Shown: piece after piece, positions 25,713 to 34,434 of the stretch
Position numbering within the stretch: position 1 is the stretch's first letter
Layout of the letters: the number at the start of each line of letters is the position of its first letter
DNA from: Chryseobacterium sp.
GTDB lineage: Bacteria; Bacteroidota; Bacteroidia; Flavobacteriales; Weeksellaceae
Assembly (NCBI GenBank): GCA_031277615.1
Contig: JAITMC010000041.1
Coordinates: 1 to 61,889 of the forward strand
Direction of reading: 5' to 3'
Length of the DNA stretch: 61,889 bases
Notes under the pieces: generated by a model
What the model was told of the DNA's origin: nothing
What the model saw: the letters and a program-made list of their open reading frames with translations, nothing else
Database searches by the model: none
Position numbers and translations under genes: made by a program

Positions 25713-26756
25713 ATGGAATTTTCTGTTGCCCACGGACAGGGAATTATAAGGCTTATATTTGATGGATTTGCCAGCTGTCTGGTCATCCGGCGTCCCGTTG
25801 CAGTTAACTGGCCGGATTGTGATGGGAGCATTGGTGAATATTATGCAGTATCCGAACTGTCGAAGGACGAGCAGATCAGCATGACCAATCATCTGAATCA
25901 GGCACTTATCTACGGAACAGAAGATGAGATTATGGCTGGTATTCAGGATTTCCTCCAGCTTTTTGAAACCGGAATCTATACTGTATATCCGGAAAATATG
26001 ATATTTGACAATACAGATTTTCACAGCTACAGCTCCTTTCCTGCTGATGCTGAGCCTTCCTCTGAAGATGATGTGTTTTCTGCATGGTTTTACCCGCTCA
26101 AAGATTCCAACCCTATTCTCACTCTTGAACACAGCAGCATAAATGAAGAAAGGGTAAATTATTATATGGATCTTATCCGCAAAGGTACCCGTCCTAAAGT
26201 TATTGCTTTTTACCATTGTTATCACGTATATCCGGGGATGAGTACTTCTTTTATTCTGGATGGGCACCACAAGATACAGGCTTATATCCGCCTGAAAATG
26301 GATATTCCTGCCATTTTTATTTATAAGCAGAATGCTCATTACGATTCCTCCCGTGAACTTATGCATTCTGCCCGCCTTATTCTTAGGGACAGCGCGTTTG
26401 AGCATCTGTTTCAGAATAATGATGAAAATATTTCTGAAATAATCTTTACACATGATGAGATGATGACTGCCGAACTGGACAGGATTCTCCGGACTACGGC
26501 AAGAATAGATCCCGGAGTGATTCATATTCTGATAAGGCATCATCAGTCGGATTCTCCGGACGATAAAATATGGCTGAATAAACGTCTTATCGCTTTAAGA
26601 TCGAACATCAATGTAAACCTGTTCCGTTCCGGTAAAAGTCTTTTAATCTTTTCCCGTCAGTATGTTGAACAGCACAGGACCCATGCCTGGTTTTCCAAAA
26701 CCATCACCCACCATGAGGAATTGGAGAGCTGGATCAGCGAAACTATTCTGATCTAA
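25713..26756 (+). CDS. uncharacterised protein with ParB-like DGHHK motif (347 aa)
   Basis: Five bases after the ATPase gene, so translated from the same message. Residues about 165-205 include YHCYHVYPGMSTSFILDGHHKIQAYIRLKMDIPAIFIYK, which matches the DGHHR/K loop and following helix of ParB/Srx-fold proteins. Such folds hydrolyse CTP or ATP. The remainder (helical N-terminus and C-terminus) is unknown. No other motif identified. Cytosolic. The ParB fold suggestion is from the motif only. Confidence 0.65.
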   Translation: MEFSVAHGQGIIRLIFDGFASCLVIRRPVAVNWPDCDGSIGEYYAVSELSKDEQISMTNHLNQALIYGTEDEIMAGIQDFLQLFETGIYTVYPENMIFDNTDFHSYSSFPADAEPSSEDDVFSAWFYPLKDSNPILTLEHSSINEERVNYYMDLIRKGTRPKVIAFYHCYHVYPGMSTSFILDGHHKIQAYIRLKMDIPAIFIYKQNAHYDSSRELMHSARLILRDSAFEHLFQNNDENISEIIFTHDEMMTAELDRILRTTARIDPGVIHILIRHHQSDSPDDKIWLNKRLIALRSNINVNLFRSGKSLLIFSRQYVEQHRTHAWFSKTITHHEELESWISETILI

Positions 26757-26766
26757 AAACTGGCTT

Positions 26767-26774
26767 TATTTTTG
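26767..26774 (+). promoter_or_regulatory. promoter -7 box (TATTTTTG)
   Basis: TATTTTTG, 34 bases before ATG 26809, in the gap after the ParB-like gene. Confidence 0.55.
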
Positions 26775-26808
26775 ATTGGATATTTACTTTAACAATAACC
26801 AATACAAA

Positions 26809-27252
26809 ATGACTAAAAAAATTGTATTAGGAATTTTCTGCCTTGCGCAGTTTTCCTTTATGAATGCCAAAAATTTTCCGGACGAAACTTTAACGGCTAA
26901 TCATACCGCTTTACACGGCTCTTTTCAACAGGTTCCCAAAACCGTTATTATTAAAACCAAAAAATTTAAGATCAGAATCGATAAACAGCCCAACGGCAGA
27001 TATCTGTATCAGTCTTGGGGTGCGAATTCCAGCATTACGTCCAAGCCGCATATGATCATCAGCGACGGAGAACTTGTTCCGGACGGCAGCGGAGGGAACT
27101 ATTCCCTGGTTTTCAATAATGAAGGATACATCTATCAGGTATGGAGAAATTATCTTACTAATTCTTCTAAAAAAGCTCCTTATACCCTGACTGTAACGGA
27201 TGATAATGACCGCGAAATCGTTCGTGAAGACGGAATTGTAGTGAAAAAATAA
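26809..27252 (+). CDS. secreted protein of unknown function (147 aa)
   Basis: ATG 26809 yields signal peptide MTKKIVLGIFCLAQFSFMNA; the upstream in-frame start at 26776 would add 11 residues that overlap the promoter box. The mature part (KTVIIKTKKFKIRIDKQPNGRYLYQSWG) is a small beta-rich domain with GGNYSLVFNNEGYIYQVWRN. Family not recognised. A strong terminator follows. Confidence 0.7.
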   Translation: MTKKIVLGIFCLAQFSFMNAKNFPDETLTANHTALHGSFQQVPKTVIIKTKKFKIRIDKQPNGRYLYQSWGANSSITSKPHMIISDGELVPDGSGGNYSLVFNNEGYIYQVWRNYLTNSSKKAPYTLTVTDDNDREIVREDGIVVKK

Positions 27253-27258
27253 ATGCAT

Positions 27259-27295
27259 AGAATCCTGCCTCATGAGCAGGATTCTTTTTATTTTC
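27259..27295 (+). terminator. rho-independent terminator
   Basis: AGAATCCTGC (27259-27268) pairs with GCAGGATTCT (27276-27285), loop CTCATGA, tail TTTTATTTTC. Confidence 0.9.
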
Positions 27296-27304
27296 ACATC
27301 CATA

Positions 27305-27589
27305 ATGAACAGATTACAGGGATTGCCCATTCTGATTACGGGGCTTCAGCTCATAGCGATAGGACATCTTTATGATACCTGGCAGAACAGCCATTCCCAT
27401 ATTCCTACAGCATTGATTGAGCTTACCGTTCTTGCTGCGGTAAATATGGTATTTCTTATCATTGTTTATTTTGTATTGCCCAGAGCTTCTCTGAAGCAGA
27501 TGCTGTGGAAAGTTTCAGGAGGTATTGCTGCAACGATCATCATTCTCACACTGATCTCTTATATGATCATGGGACTCTGTAAATACTGA
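27305..27589 (+). CDS. small membrane protein (94 aa)
   Basis: ATG 27305 follows the terminator; an upstream start at 27272 would lie inside it and is rejected. Three membrane helices are apparent: LPILITGLQLIAIGHLYD, LTVLAAVNMVFLIIVYFVLP and IAATIIILTLISYMIMGL. The conserved H and D near GHLYDTWQNSHSHIP are suggestive of a small metal- or heme-linked membrane protein, but no family is recognised. Confidence 0.6.
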   Translation: MNRLQGLPILITGLQLIAIGHLYDTWQNSHSHIPTALIELTVLAAVNMVFLIIVYFVLPRASLKQMLWKVSGGIAATIIILTLISYMIMGLCKY

Positions 27590-27609
27590 TTCAAAACTGA
27601 AACTTTACG

Positions 27610-28410
27610 CTATGTTCCGGACTGCCTGAGTTCTGTATGAAAGCGACTGGTTTCGAAACTTTCTTTCGCTGCTTTGTACCCGATGCTGAATATCTGGTCC
27701 AGGCGGTCTTTTTTCCGTTCAAAAGTTCCGTAGGTAGACAGTTCCTGGGATGAAATAAACCAGTCACAGTAATCGAATTTAATTTTCTCTATTCTGTATG
27801 AAAGAAGGTCATAGGATCGGGAAACGATCGCTTTGATCGATTTCAGGTCTTTGATATCTATATCATTGGGAGGAGATACGAAAACCCCGATCAGTTTATC
27901 ACATTCGTCTCTGATGATATCGGCAGGAAAGTTATTGAGAACTCCTCCATCGCAGTACATTTCTTCATCAATGATATACGGCGTTGTAATTCCCGGAATG
28001 GAGCAGGAAGCAATAATCGCATCCACGACTTCAAAATTTTCGTCAAAGATTTTTTGGGTACCGGATACCAGCTCAGTCGCTACGATTTTCACCTTAATAT
28101 CCAGATCACCCAATTTCATATCATGAAAGATCGGTTTAAGATAATTCCTGAAAATAACGGAAGACACAAGTCCCGGCTGATTAAAAGCAAAGTGCTTCCA
28201 GTTGAAAAAGTAAACCGAATTGAAAAACTCCAGAATCTCTTCAGGGGACTTTCCTACGGCGTGAAGACAACCTACAATAGATCCTGCACTGCAACATGAC
28301 AGGACGTCTACACCAATGTTTTTTTCGCTCAGGAACTTTAACACTCCGGCATGGGCTATTCCTTTGGTTCCGCCTCCTGACAAGACAAGTCCTACTTTCT
28401 CAAAATTCAT
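27610..28410 (-). CDS. patatin-like phospholipase
   Basis: 266 residues. Glycine-rich oxyanion motif LVLSGGGTKGIAHAG, nucleophile elbow SCCSAGSIVG and catalytic aspartate in YCDGGVLNNFP give the Ser-Asp dyad of patatin. The first Gly of the GxSxG is replaced by Cys (C-C-S-A-G), unusual in the family. It acts as lipid acyl hydrolase, cytosolic or membrane-associated. It is convergent with the small membrane protein gene. Single gene. Confidence 0.9.
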   Translation of the reverse strand: MNFEKVGLVLSGGGTKGIAHAGVLKFLSEKNIGVDVLSCCSAGSIVGCLHAVGKSPEEILEFFNSVYFFNWKHFAFNQPGLVSSVIFRNYLKPIFHDMKLGDLDIKVKIVATELVSGTQKIFDENFEVVDAIIASCSIPGITTPYIIDEEMYCDGGVLNNFPADIIRDECDKLIGVFVSPPNDIDIKDLKSIKAIVSRSYDLLSYRIEKIKFDYCDWFISSQELSTYGTFERKKDRLDQIFSIGYKAAKESFETSRFHTELRQSGT

Positions 28411-28566
28411 AGAATAAATTTAAGAAAACACAATGAGAAAATAAGGCTAATTTTTCTAAATCTATTGATTTTAAAATTATTTTAATAATGACCATAGTCA
28501 AAATCTCTGTTTTCGGATTGTATGAATCATCGCAAGGGCAGAGATTTGTATAAAATATAAAAGTTA

Positions 28567-28842
28567 ATGAAAATAAAATTATACCCCATGATCATTAAGC
28601 ATGCCGACCTTGAACCGGAAGCCTTAAGAAGTTTGATCCGCAAAGGAAAAATTGGTTTCGGAGGCAATAGAAAACTGAAAATATACGGACTGCTGAGCTG
28701 TCGTTCAGGCAAACGGCTGAATAAAGAAAACAGGGTATTTTTTGTTTCTGAACAGGAAGCCGTACAGCACGGATTCCGGCCATGCGGACACTGTATGAAG
28801 GATGCTTATAAGCAATGGAAATTCCGAAACGGACAGAAATAA
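28567..28842 (+). CDS. Ada-like zinc-binding domain protein (91 aa)
   Basis: The segment IYGLLSCRSGKRLNKENRVFFVSEQEAVQHGFRPCGHCMKD matches the Ada N-terminal domain (GVYCRPSCPSR..ENVxFF..xxEAxxAGFRPCxRCxPD), but as a single short protein. Ada uses four Cys as zinc ligands with the first as methyl acceptor. Here only three are found (SC, PCGHC); the acceptor-equivalent position appears to be Gly. It thus probably binds DNA or metal without methyl transfer. A later ATG (28588) is possible. Free-standing. Confidence 0.75.
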   Translation: MKIKLYPMIIKHADLEPEALRSLIRKGKIGFGGNRKLKIYGLLSCRSGKRLNKENRVFFVSEQEAVQHGFRPCGHCMKDAYKQWKFRNGQK

Positions 28843-29901
28843 GATATACGTTTGTAGATTTTGGCTAAAGCCATATTGATTTTTTTTGTTTAGGTGGACT
28901 AAAGTCCACCTCTATTGAATAAGAAGATTAAGATTTTGATGGTTGAAGGTTTCCCACAGATCCCTCGGATCTCACGGATCCTTGTGAATGTTTTTTCTCA
29001 CGCTGATTTTGCAGATTGAGCTGATTTTAATTCATCAATAAAAATCATAGATTTTTAAGAACTTTAGTGAACTTCTATGCATCATGCATTAAACTCAAGG
29101 TTACTTACGTGTTCAACCCTTTTGTGGTTAAAATAATTTCCCACAGATCTCGTTGATTTCACAGATGCTTGTAGATATTTTTTCTCGCGCTGATTTTGCG
29201 GATTGCGCTGATTTTAATTCGCCAATAAAAATCTTTGATTTTTAAGAACTATAGTGAACTTCTATGCGTAATGCATTAAACTTAAAGGTTACTTACGTGT
29301 TCAAACCTTTTGTGGTTAAAATAGTTTCCCACAGATTCGCAGATAACACTGATGTTTGGGGATATTTTTTCTCGCGCAGATTGTGCAGATGACGCAGATT
29401 TTAATACCCCAATAAAAATCATAGATTTTAAGAACTTTAGTGTACTTTCTATAGGCAATACATCAAACTCAAGGGTTAAATGGTGGGGCAAACCTTTTTC
29501 GACCTGTTAAAAACTTTCCCAGAGTACAATCTGTTGTTCTGAGGGAATGTTCCTCCGATCTTATTATCCCGCATCCGATTCAAAATCAAAAGCATATAAC
29601 CTGTTTTTTTTGTAAAACGATATATTTTTATTTCTATTGATTATTTAAATATTAACCATTAGTAAATTTTCCCGATAGTGTGAACATAAATATTATTAAA
29701 TTCAAGTTTTAAGTGTTATATTTGTTAACTGTTTTGTATCCAGAAACGGATTGAATATTTGATGCAGGCTGAACCGATTGCGGAAAATGGAGACGGAGCT
29801 TCCTTTATTCTGTTTTCCAATAATTTCGGAAAGATTGCTTAATGATCAACAGGACAGTATATAGTATATTTAAAAATCCATATTTATAAAAATTTAAATT
29901 C
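28843..29901. other. 1.06-kb non-coding region, repeats and hairpins
   Basis: Holds a palindrome GGTGGACTaaAGTCCACC (28893-28910), three tandem repeat units (28950-29516) and, near the right end, an AT-rich stretch with a TATATTTG box (29717-29724). A 26-codon frame (29762-29842, MQAEPIAENGDGASF) may be a fragment. The 70-codon minus frame at 29282-29491 is just repeat sequence. Confidence 0.6.
28950..29516. repeat. three tandem 187-190 bp repeats
   Basis: Units start TTCCCACAGAT at 28951, 29138 and 29326 (spacing 187 and 188 bases) with a further TTCCCAGAG at 29516 (190). Shared words include CGCTGATTTTG, AATAAAAATC, AAGAACT.TAGTG and AACCTTTTGTGGTTAAAAT. The third unit is the most diverged. 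No protein is encoded. The units resemble the dispersed 'CACAGAT..CGCTGATTTTGCGGATT' type repeats of flavobacteria. Confidence 0.85.
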
Positions 29902-30261
29902 ATGAACTATAAACTTGAGCTCAATACTCAGGAGCCCAACTCAAAAATTGTTTTTAACAACATCCTATTTGATTCGTTCAAGGTTAATATAGTTGAAAGA
30001 TATATCGGATCGGTAAAATCCCGTCTGACTTTATGCGAAGCTTTATTTAAGGTAAGAACTCTGGATGATCAGCTTGTTCCGAGAAGAGACGGTAATATGA
30101 GGGTGAAAATCAAAGGTGATGACTTTGAAGTGTACGAGAGATTAACAAAAAGGCTGTCTTCCTACGAATACAAAAACAAACTGATCAACAGAAAAGACAC
30201 TGAGCAGGATTATGTTCACTTTATTTTAGGGCTGGTAATTGCCAATTATGAGCTTAACTAA
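29902..30261 (+). CDS. uncharacterised protein (119 aa)
   Basis: ATG 29902 after an AT-rich leader, 178 bases from a TATATTTG box. The protein is cytosolic, basic in the middle (VERYIGSVKSRLTLCEALFKVRTLDDQLVPRRDGN), with no recognised motif. A convincing terminator follows, so it is likely a real single gene. Function unknown. Confidence 0.65.
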   Translation: MNYKLELNTQEPNSKIVFNNILFDSFKVNIVERYIGSVKSRLTLCEALFKVRTLDDQLVPRRDGNMRVKIKGDDFEVYERLTKRLSSYEYKNKLINRKDTEQDYVHFILGLVIANYELN

Positions 30262-30330
30262 CCTGTATTGAAGCATTAAGCTTCTGTTACCTATAATTAA
30301 TTCCGTTTAAATGAATTAACTAAACAATAT

Positions 30331-30358
30331 CTCCCCATGATCGTGGGGAGTTTGTTTT
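30331..30358 (+). terminator. rho-independent terminator
   Basis: CTCCCCA (30331-30337) pairs with TGGGGAG (30344-30350), then TTTGTTTT. It lies between convergent genes ending at 30261 and 30392. Confidence 0.8.
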
Positions 30359-30391
30359 GATGGCCAGCTGTATTGGTGGCTGCCTTACCAT

Positions 30392-31051
30392 TTATAAATG
30401 CTCACTGTATACCGTTTCAATAAGGTTTTCAGGATGAATATTTCTTGAGAAAATAGGATAATGAAACCGGTCCAGCTTATTAAGGATACGGATAAGCTCC
30501 ATTTTTTCTTTATGGGTCAGATTTCCGGCAACAATATGAGTAGCCTGGCGTATTTTTTTCATTTGCTGTTCCAGAGCAATCCGTCCGGCTTCTGAAATCC
30601 TGATGATTTTACTCCGTTTATCTGCTTCCGAATCATGCTGCTCAATCCAGCCATGACGAAGCAGCCGGGCAATGATAAGCATTCCCGCAGGTTTGTCATG
30701 TATATTTTTTTTGATGAGCTCCATTTTCGTCATCTCTCCAAAAGCTTTGAGATTGATGAGATAAATAAAATCTTCCTGGGTAGAAAATTCAGAGTCTGAA
30801 ATCGCTGATTTGGAATAGCTTTTTGCATAGCGGTTAAGGTGAACAAGCAATGTATTGATTGCACTTTCCGCTGTTCTGCCATTTTCTTTTCCTTCCCAGT
30901 AAGGTTCCTCTGATGCCCGATCATCAGTCTGATGGTCACAGATCCAGTTTTTAAATCCCTGAACCGTACCCGGATAGGATTTTGAAAATTGGGTTTCTGT
31001 TTCAAACTGTTCCAGCATCTGGAGAAAATCTTTAAAAAGAGTGTAATTCAT
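30392..31051 (-). CDS. MarR-family transcriptional regulator
   Basis: 219 residues, longer than a minimal MarR because of an N-terminal helical extension. The winged helix is clear: KMELIKKNIHDKPAGMLIIARLLRHGWIEQHDSEADKRSKIIRISEAGRIALEQQMKKI, with the D-x-R-(S/K)-x-x wing motif (DKRSKIIRIS). It probably senses small phenolic or oxidative signals as a dimer. Divergent from the Crp/Fnr gene at 31293, so it may control that gene; the 241-bp gap holds both promoters. Confidence 0.85.
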   Translation of the reverse strand: MNYTLFKDFLQMLEQFETETQFSKSYPGTVQGFKNWICDHQTDDRASEEPYWEGKENGRTAESAINTLLVHLNRYAKSYSKSAISDSEFSTQEDFIYLINLKAFGEMTKMELIKKNIHDKPAGMLIIARLLRHGWIEQHDSEADKRSKIIRISEAGRIALEQQMKKIRQATHIVAGNLTHKEKMELIRILNKLDRFHYPIFSRNIHPENLIETVYSEHL

Positions 31052-31181
31052 TTCAATAAATAGTCTACAAATATACCAATTTCATCACGAATAATCTTAT
31101 TGAGTATCCGGACAACGGACTTTTTCCGAAAAAACAGACTATCATTATCCATTTTAAAAAATAAAATTTACATTTTACATT

Positions 31182-31192
31182 AAATGTGGTAT
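31182..31192. promoter_or_regulatory. motif AAATGTGGTAT shared with the other Crp/Fnr locus
   Basis: AAATGTGGTAT here and, in inverse orientation, at 42202-42212 (ATACCACATTT), upstream of the two paralogous Crp/Fnr genes. Probable operator or regulatory word. Confidence 0.4.
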
Positions 31193-31292
31193 ATTTTAGT
31201 GAAAAATAATCCTATAATGGTTTATTATTTGCAATTCTACCACTTAAAATCAAACAAAATATTCAATATTAAACTATAAAAATTTTTGAGCC

Positions 31293-31883
31293 ATGATCAA
31301 TGAAGATTTATTGTTAGCCTTTGGTGCCAATTATGAAACTTTTGAAATGAACCAAACAATTTTTAATGAAGGCAATTCCCCTAAGTTTTATTTTCAGATT
31401 ATCCATGGTATTGTTGAGCTCAACAATTATCATGATGACGGCAAGGAGTTTACCCAGAATATTTTATCTGACGGCCAAAGTTTAGGAGAGTCTTTTTTAT
31501 TTGATGATAAGTTTTATCCCACCAACGCTACTGCTAAAACGGCCTGTACGGTCTTAAAACTTCCTAAAACGGATTTTTTCAGCCTCCTGAATCAGAATCC
31601 TGACGTTCTTGCAGGAATTATTAAATGCCTTGCAGACCGTTTGTATTACAAATATGTCATGCTGTTTAATGTATCATCCCCTGATCCTGTTTTTAAGATA
31701 AAAACCGTAATGGATTATCTGAAAGGCAGTGATGACAGCAGCAAATATTCATTTCAGATTCCGTTAACCAGGCAGCAGCTGGCCAATCTCACAGGCTTAC
31801 GGGTTGAAACCGTCATCAGAACCATCAAAAAAATGCACAGTATTAATCTGGTAAAACTTCAAAACCGGAAAATATTTTATTAA
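31293..31883 (+). CDS. Crp/Fnr-family transcriptional regulator (copy 1)
   Basis: 196 residues: cyclic nucleotide-binding fold (residues 1-140, e.g. NEGNSPKFYFQIIHGIVELNNYHDDGKEFTQNILSDGQSLGE) followed by a helix-turn-helix (PLTRQQLANLTGLRVETVIRTIKKMHSINLV). There are no conserved cysteines for an iron-sulfur cluster and the cAMP-binding arginine is not evident, so the ligand is unknown. A clear paralog of 42412-43029 (shared FYFQI..GKV/IVEL, YPTNA, LTGLRVETVIRT). It lies between the MarR gene and the ferrochelatase-photolyase pair. Confidence 0.88.
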   Translation: MINEDLLLAFGANYETFEMNQTIFNEGNSPKFYFQIIHGIVELNNYHDDGKEFTQNILSDGQSLGESFLFDDKFYPTNATAKTACTVLKLPKTDFFSLLNQNPDVLAGIIKCLADRLYYKYVMLFNVSSPDPVFKIKTVMDYLKGSDDSSKYSFQIPLTRQQLANLTGLRVETVIRTIKKMHSINLVKLQNRKIFY

Positions 31884-31924
31884 GCAGCTCATCCAAAAAC
31901 ATAGTACGACTGGTTATAAACTTC

Positions 31925-32953
31925 TTATACCCTGTAAAACTGATGCAGCTTTTCTTCGCATAAGGTACGGATCACTTCAATCCAGCGGTCTTCATCATTC
32001 AGGCAGGGAATGTAGCTGAAGGTTTCACCACCGGCTTTCATAAACTGCTCTTTACCTTCTACAGAGATTTCTTCGAGGGTTTCAAGACAATCTGAGACAA
32101 ATGCAGGACAGACGACAGCCAGGTTTTTGATTCCTCTGGAAGGAAGGCTTTCCAGTGTGTGGTCGGTATAAGGTTCGAGCCATTTGTCTTTGCCCAACCG
32201 GGACTGGAAAGAAACGATTACTTTGTCTTTGGGCAATCCAAGCTTTTCAATAACCCGTCCGGTCGTATTGTAGCACTGGTGACGGTAACAAAACGGATGG
32301 CTGGGATTAACTTCCCTGGAGCAGCAATCATTCAGATTACATGTTCCCGTAGGATCTGTTTTGAAAATATGGCGCTCCGGAACTCCGTGGTAAGAAAACA
32401 TCAGAGCATCAAAGTGCTCCGGAAGCTTTTCCCGGATGCTTTCTGCCAGGCAGTCTGCATAGATATCCCTGTTATAGAAGGGCTGGATATAATTAATTTT
32501 CACATCAGGGAATTTTTTCCTTCTTATCTCTTCGGCTTTTTCAATGACAGTCCGCGTGGTACTCATTGCATATTGTGGATACAGCGGAAAAAGAACGATT
32601 TCATTAACGTTTTTTTCGACAAGCTTCCTGATTCCTGTTTCAATACCTGGCTCTGCATATCTCATTCCTATTTCCACAGGAACTTCTACCATCTTTTGAA
32701 GTTTTTGCTGAACCTTCTGAGTAAAAACAATCAACGGTGACCCTTCAGCTGTCCAGACTGTTTTATAAGCTTCTGCCGATTTCGGAGGTCTGGTTTTCAG
32801 AATAATTCCCTGTACCAGAAGGGCCCGGAAAATCCAGCGGTAGTCAATAACGTTTTCATCCATAAGAAATTCATCCAGATATTTCTTTACATCCTTTACA
32901 TCAGCAGATCCCGGAGATCCAAGATTGATCAGTAAAATTCCTTTTTTTCCCAA
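31925..32953 (-). CDS. hemH: ferrochelatase
   Basis: Inserts Fe2+ into protoporphyrin IX as the last step of heme synthesis. 342 residues. Family signatures: GILLINLGSPGS at the N-terminus, RYAEPGIETGIRKL, the active-site region ALMFSYHGVPERH and the C-terminal CPAFVSDCLETLEEI containing the conserved Glu. A cysteine-rich stretch (CNLNDCCSREV..CYRHQC) recalls iron-sulfur-binding ferrochelatases. It is 42 bases after the photolyase gene in the same direction, so the two are probably one operon; heme synthesis avoids photosensitising porphyrin build-up. Confidence 0.95.
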   Translation of the reverse strand: MGKKGILLINLGSPGSADVKDVKKYLDEFLMDENVIDYRWIFRALLVQGIILKTRPPKSAEAYKTVWTAEGSPLIVFTQKVQQKLQKMVEVPVEIGMRYAEPGIETGIRKLVEKNVNEIVLFPLYPQYAMSTTRTVIEKAEEIRRKKFPDVKINYIQPFYNRDIYADCLAESIREKLPEHFDALMFSYHGVPERHIFKTDPTGTCNLNDCCSREVNPSHPFCYRHQCYNTTGRVIEKLGLPKDKVIVSFQSRLGKDKWLEPYTDHTLESLPSRGIKNLAVVCPAFVSDCLETLEEISVEGKEQFMKAGGETFSYIPCLNDEDRWIEVIRTLCEEKLHQFYRV

Positions 32954-32995
32954 TGTCGTTTTATTTTATTATTATAGTATATTTAAAGAAGATCA

Positions 32996-34279
32996 TTATT
33001 CTGCAAGGGCTTTCCGATAGGCTTCCAGAGCGCGCTGTCTTGCCGCTGTATGCTCTACGACAGGCTCTTCCCTGTAATTCTGAGGGAGCCATTTTTTTAT
33101 ATAGACAGAATCCTGATCAAATTTCGCAGCCTGCCCATATGGATTGAATATTCTGAAATACGGAGCCGCATCACATCCGCAGCCTGCCACCCACTGCCAG
33201 TTTCCGTTATTGGCTGCAAGGTCATAATCTATGAGTTTTTCCGCAAAATAGGCTTCACCCCAACGCCAGTCAATCAGCAGATGTTTGGTAAGAAAGCTTG
33301 CGGTAATCATCCTTACCCTGTTGTGCATAAAGCCCGTCTGGTTAAGTTCTCTCATTCCTGCGTCCACCAGCGGATATCCTGTTCTGCCCTCACACCAGGC
33401 CATAAATTCCGCTTCATTATTCCGCCAGATTATATGTTCATATTTCTTTTTGAAGCAATGGTTCACAACGTGAGGAAAATGAAACATAATCTGCATAAAG
33501 AATTCCCTCCATATCAGCTCATTCAGCCAGACTTCACTGTGCTCAACGGCATATTGCACACATTTCCGTATTGAAATGGTTCCAAACCCGAGTGCAGTAC
33601 CAAGGTGCGTCGTACCATCCATAGCGGGAAAATCGCGGTACTGATGATAAGATTCTATCACCTTTCTGTTCAGTTCCGGTTTTTTAAATTGAATTCCGGT
33701 TTTTTTGAATCCTGTTTCTTCCAGAGGAATGATATCCGGTGATCCTTCAAATTCAATACAGCCGGACAGATCTGAGGGAAGTATGCTGATTTTTTTTAAG
33801 TTTTCTTTCCATTTTCTGGAGTACGGCGTGAATACGGTGTATGGAGAATGATCATTTTTCAGAATATCATTTCCTTCAAATATCACCTGATCTTTAAAAT
33901 CTCTGAACTGAACTCCAGATTCCCTGAGCAGTTCACTAATTTCATGATCCCTCTGTATAGCCTGTGGCTCATAATCCCTGTTACAGAAAACAGTATCAAC
34001 AGGATACTCCTGTATTAATTTCCTGAAAACCTCCTTCGGTTCTCCATGATTGATATGCAGACCGCTTCCGTATTTTCTCAGCTCATCATGAACTGACTGC
34101 AATGCCTGATGAATGTAATCCACTCTCTTATCGTACGGATCCTGAAGCCGGCTAAGAATTGCGGTATCAAAAATAAAAACCGGCATTACTTTAAGACCGG
34201 AAACAAGAGCCTGATGCAGGCCAACATTATCTTCCCACCTTAAATCTCTTCTGAACCAAAAAATATTGATTTTCTCCAT
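32996..34279 (-). CDS. phrB: deoxyribodipyrimidine photolyase (class I)
   Basis: Flavoprotein that repairs UV-induced cyclobutane pyrimidine dimers using light. 427 residues. N-terminal antenna-binding Rossmann domain (KINIFWFRRDLRWEDNVGLHQAL). C-terminal FAD domain with TGYPLVDAGMRELNQTGFMHNRVRMITASFLTKHLLIDWRWG and NNGNWQWVAGCGCDAAPYFRIFNP, hallmarks of class I. Start codon ATG 34279 (MEKINIFWFRRDLRWED). The adjacent hemH and MarR/Crp genes suggest a light or oxidative stress context. A general cryptochrome/photolyase paralog is possible but the WRWG and GNWQW blocks fit CPD photolyase. Confidence 0.94.
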   Translation of the reverse strand: MEKINIFWFRRDLRWEDNVGLHQALVSGLKVMPVFIFDTAILSRLQDPYDKRVDYIHQALQSVHDELRKYGSGLHINHGEPKEVFRKLIQEYPVDTVFCNRDYEPQAIQRDHEISELLRESGVQFRDFKDQVIFEGNDILKNDHSPYTVFTPYSRKWKENLKKISILPSDLSGCIEFEGSPDIIPLEETGFKKTGIQFKKPELNRKVIESYHQYRDFPAMDGTTHLGTALGFGTISIRKCVQYAVEHSEVWLNELIWREFFMQIMFHFPHVVNHCFKKKYEHIIWRNNEAEFMAWCEGRTGYPLVDAGMRELNQTGFMHNRVRMITASFLTKHLLIDWRWGEAYFAEKLIDYDLAANNGNWQWVAGCGCDAAPYFRIFNPYGQAAKFDQDSVYIKKWLPQNYREEPVVEHTAARQRALEAYRKALAE

Positions 34280-34434
34280 TTATATTAACGCTACAGTCTG
34301 ATAAACTGTTTTAATTGTATCATTTAAAGAATACAAATATACCAATTAAACAACAATAAAGAATATAAATAAACCTAAAAATAATTTCAGGACGGTATAA
34401 TTTTTGTAAAAATATTTATAGATCTAAATATACT

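Noticed and set aside
25689-26543. 284-codon minus frame
   Set aside because: Antisense of the ParB-like gene; no motif.
29282-29491. 70-codon minus frame
   Set aside because: Lies within the 188-bp tandem repeats and is not conserved between units.
28950-29516. possible CRISPR array
   Set aside because: Unit length of 187-190 bp and no short repeat-spacer pattern or cas genes.
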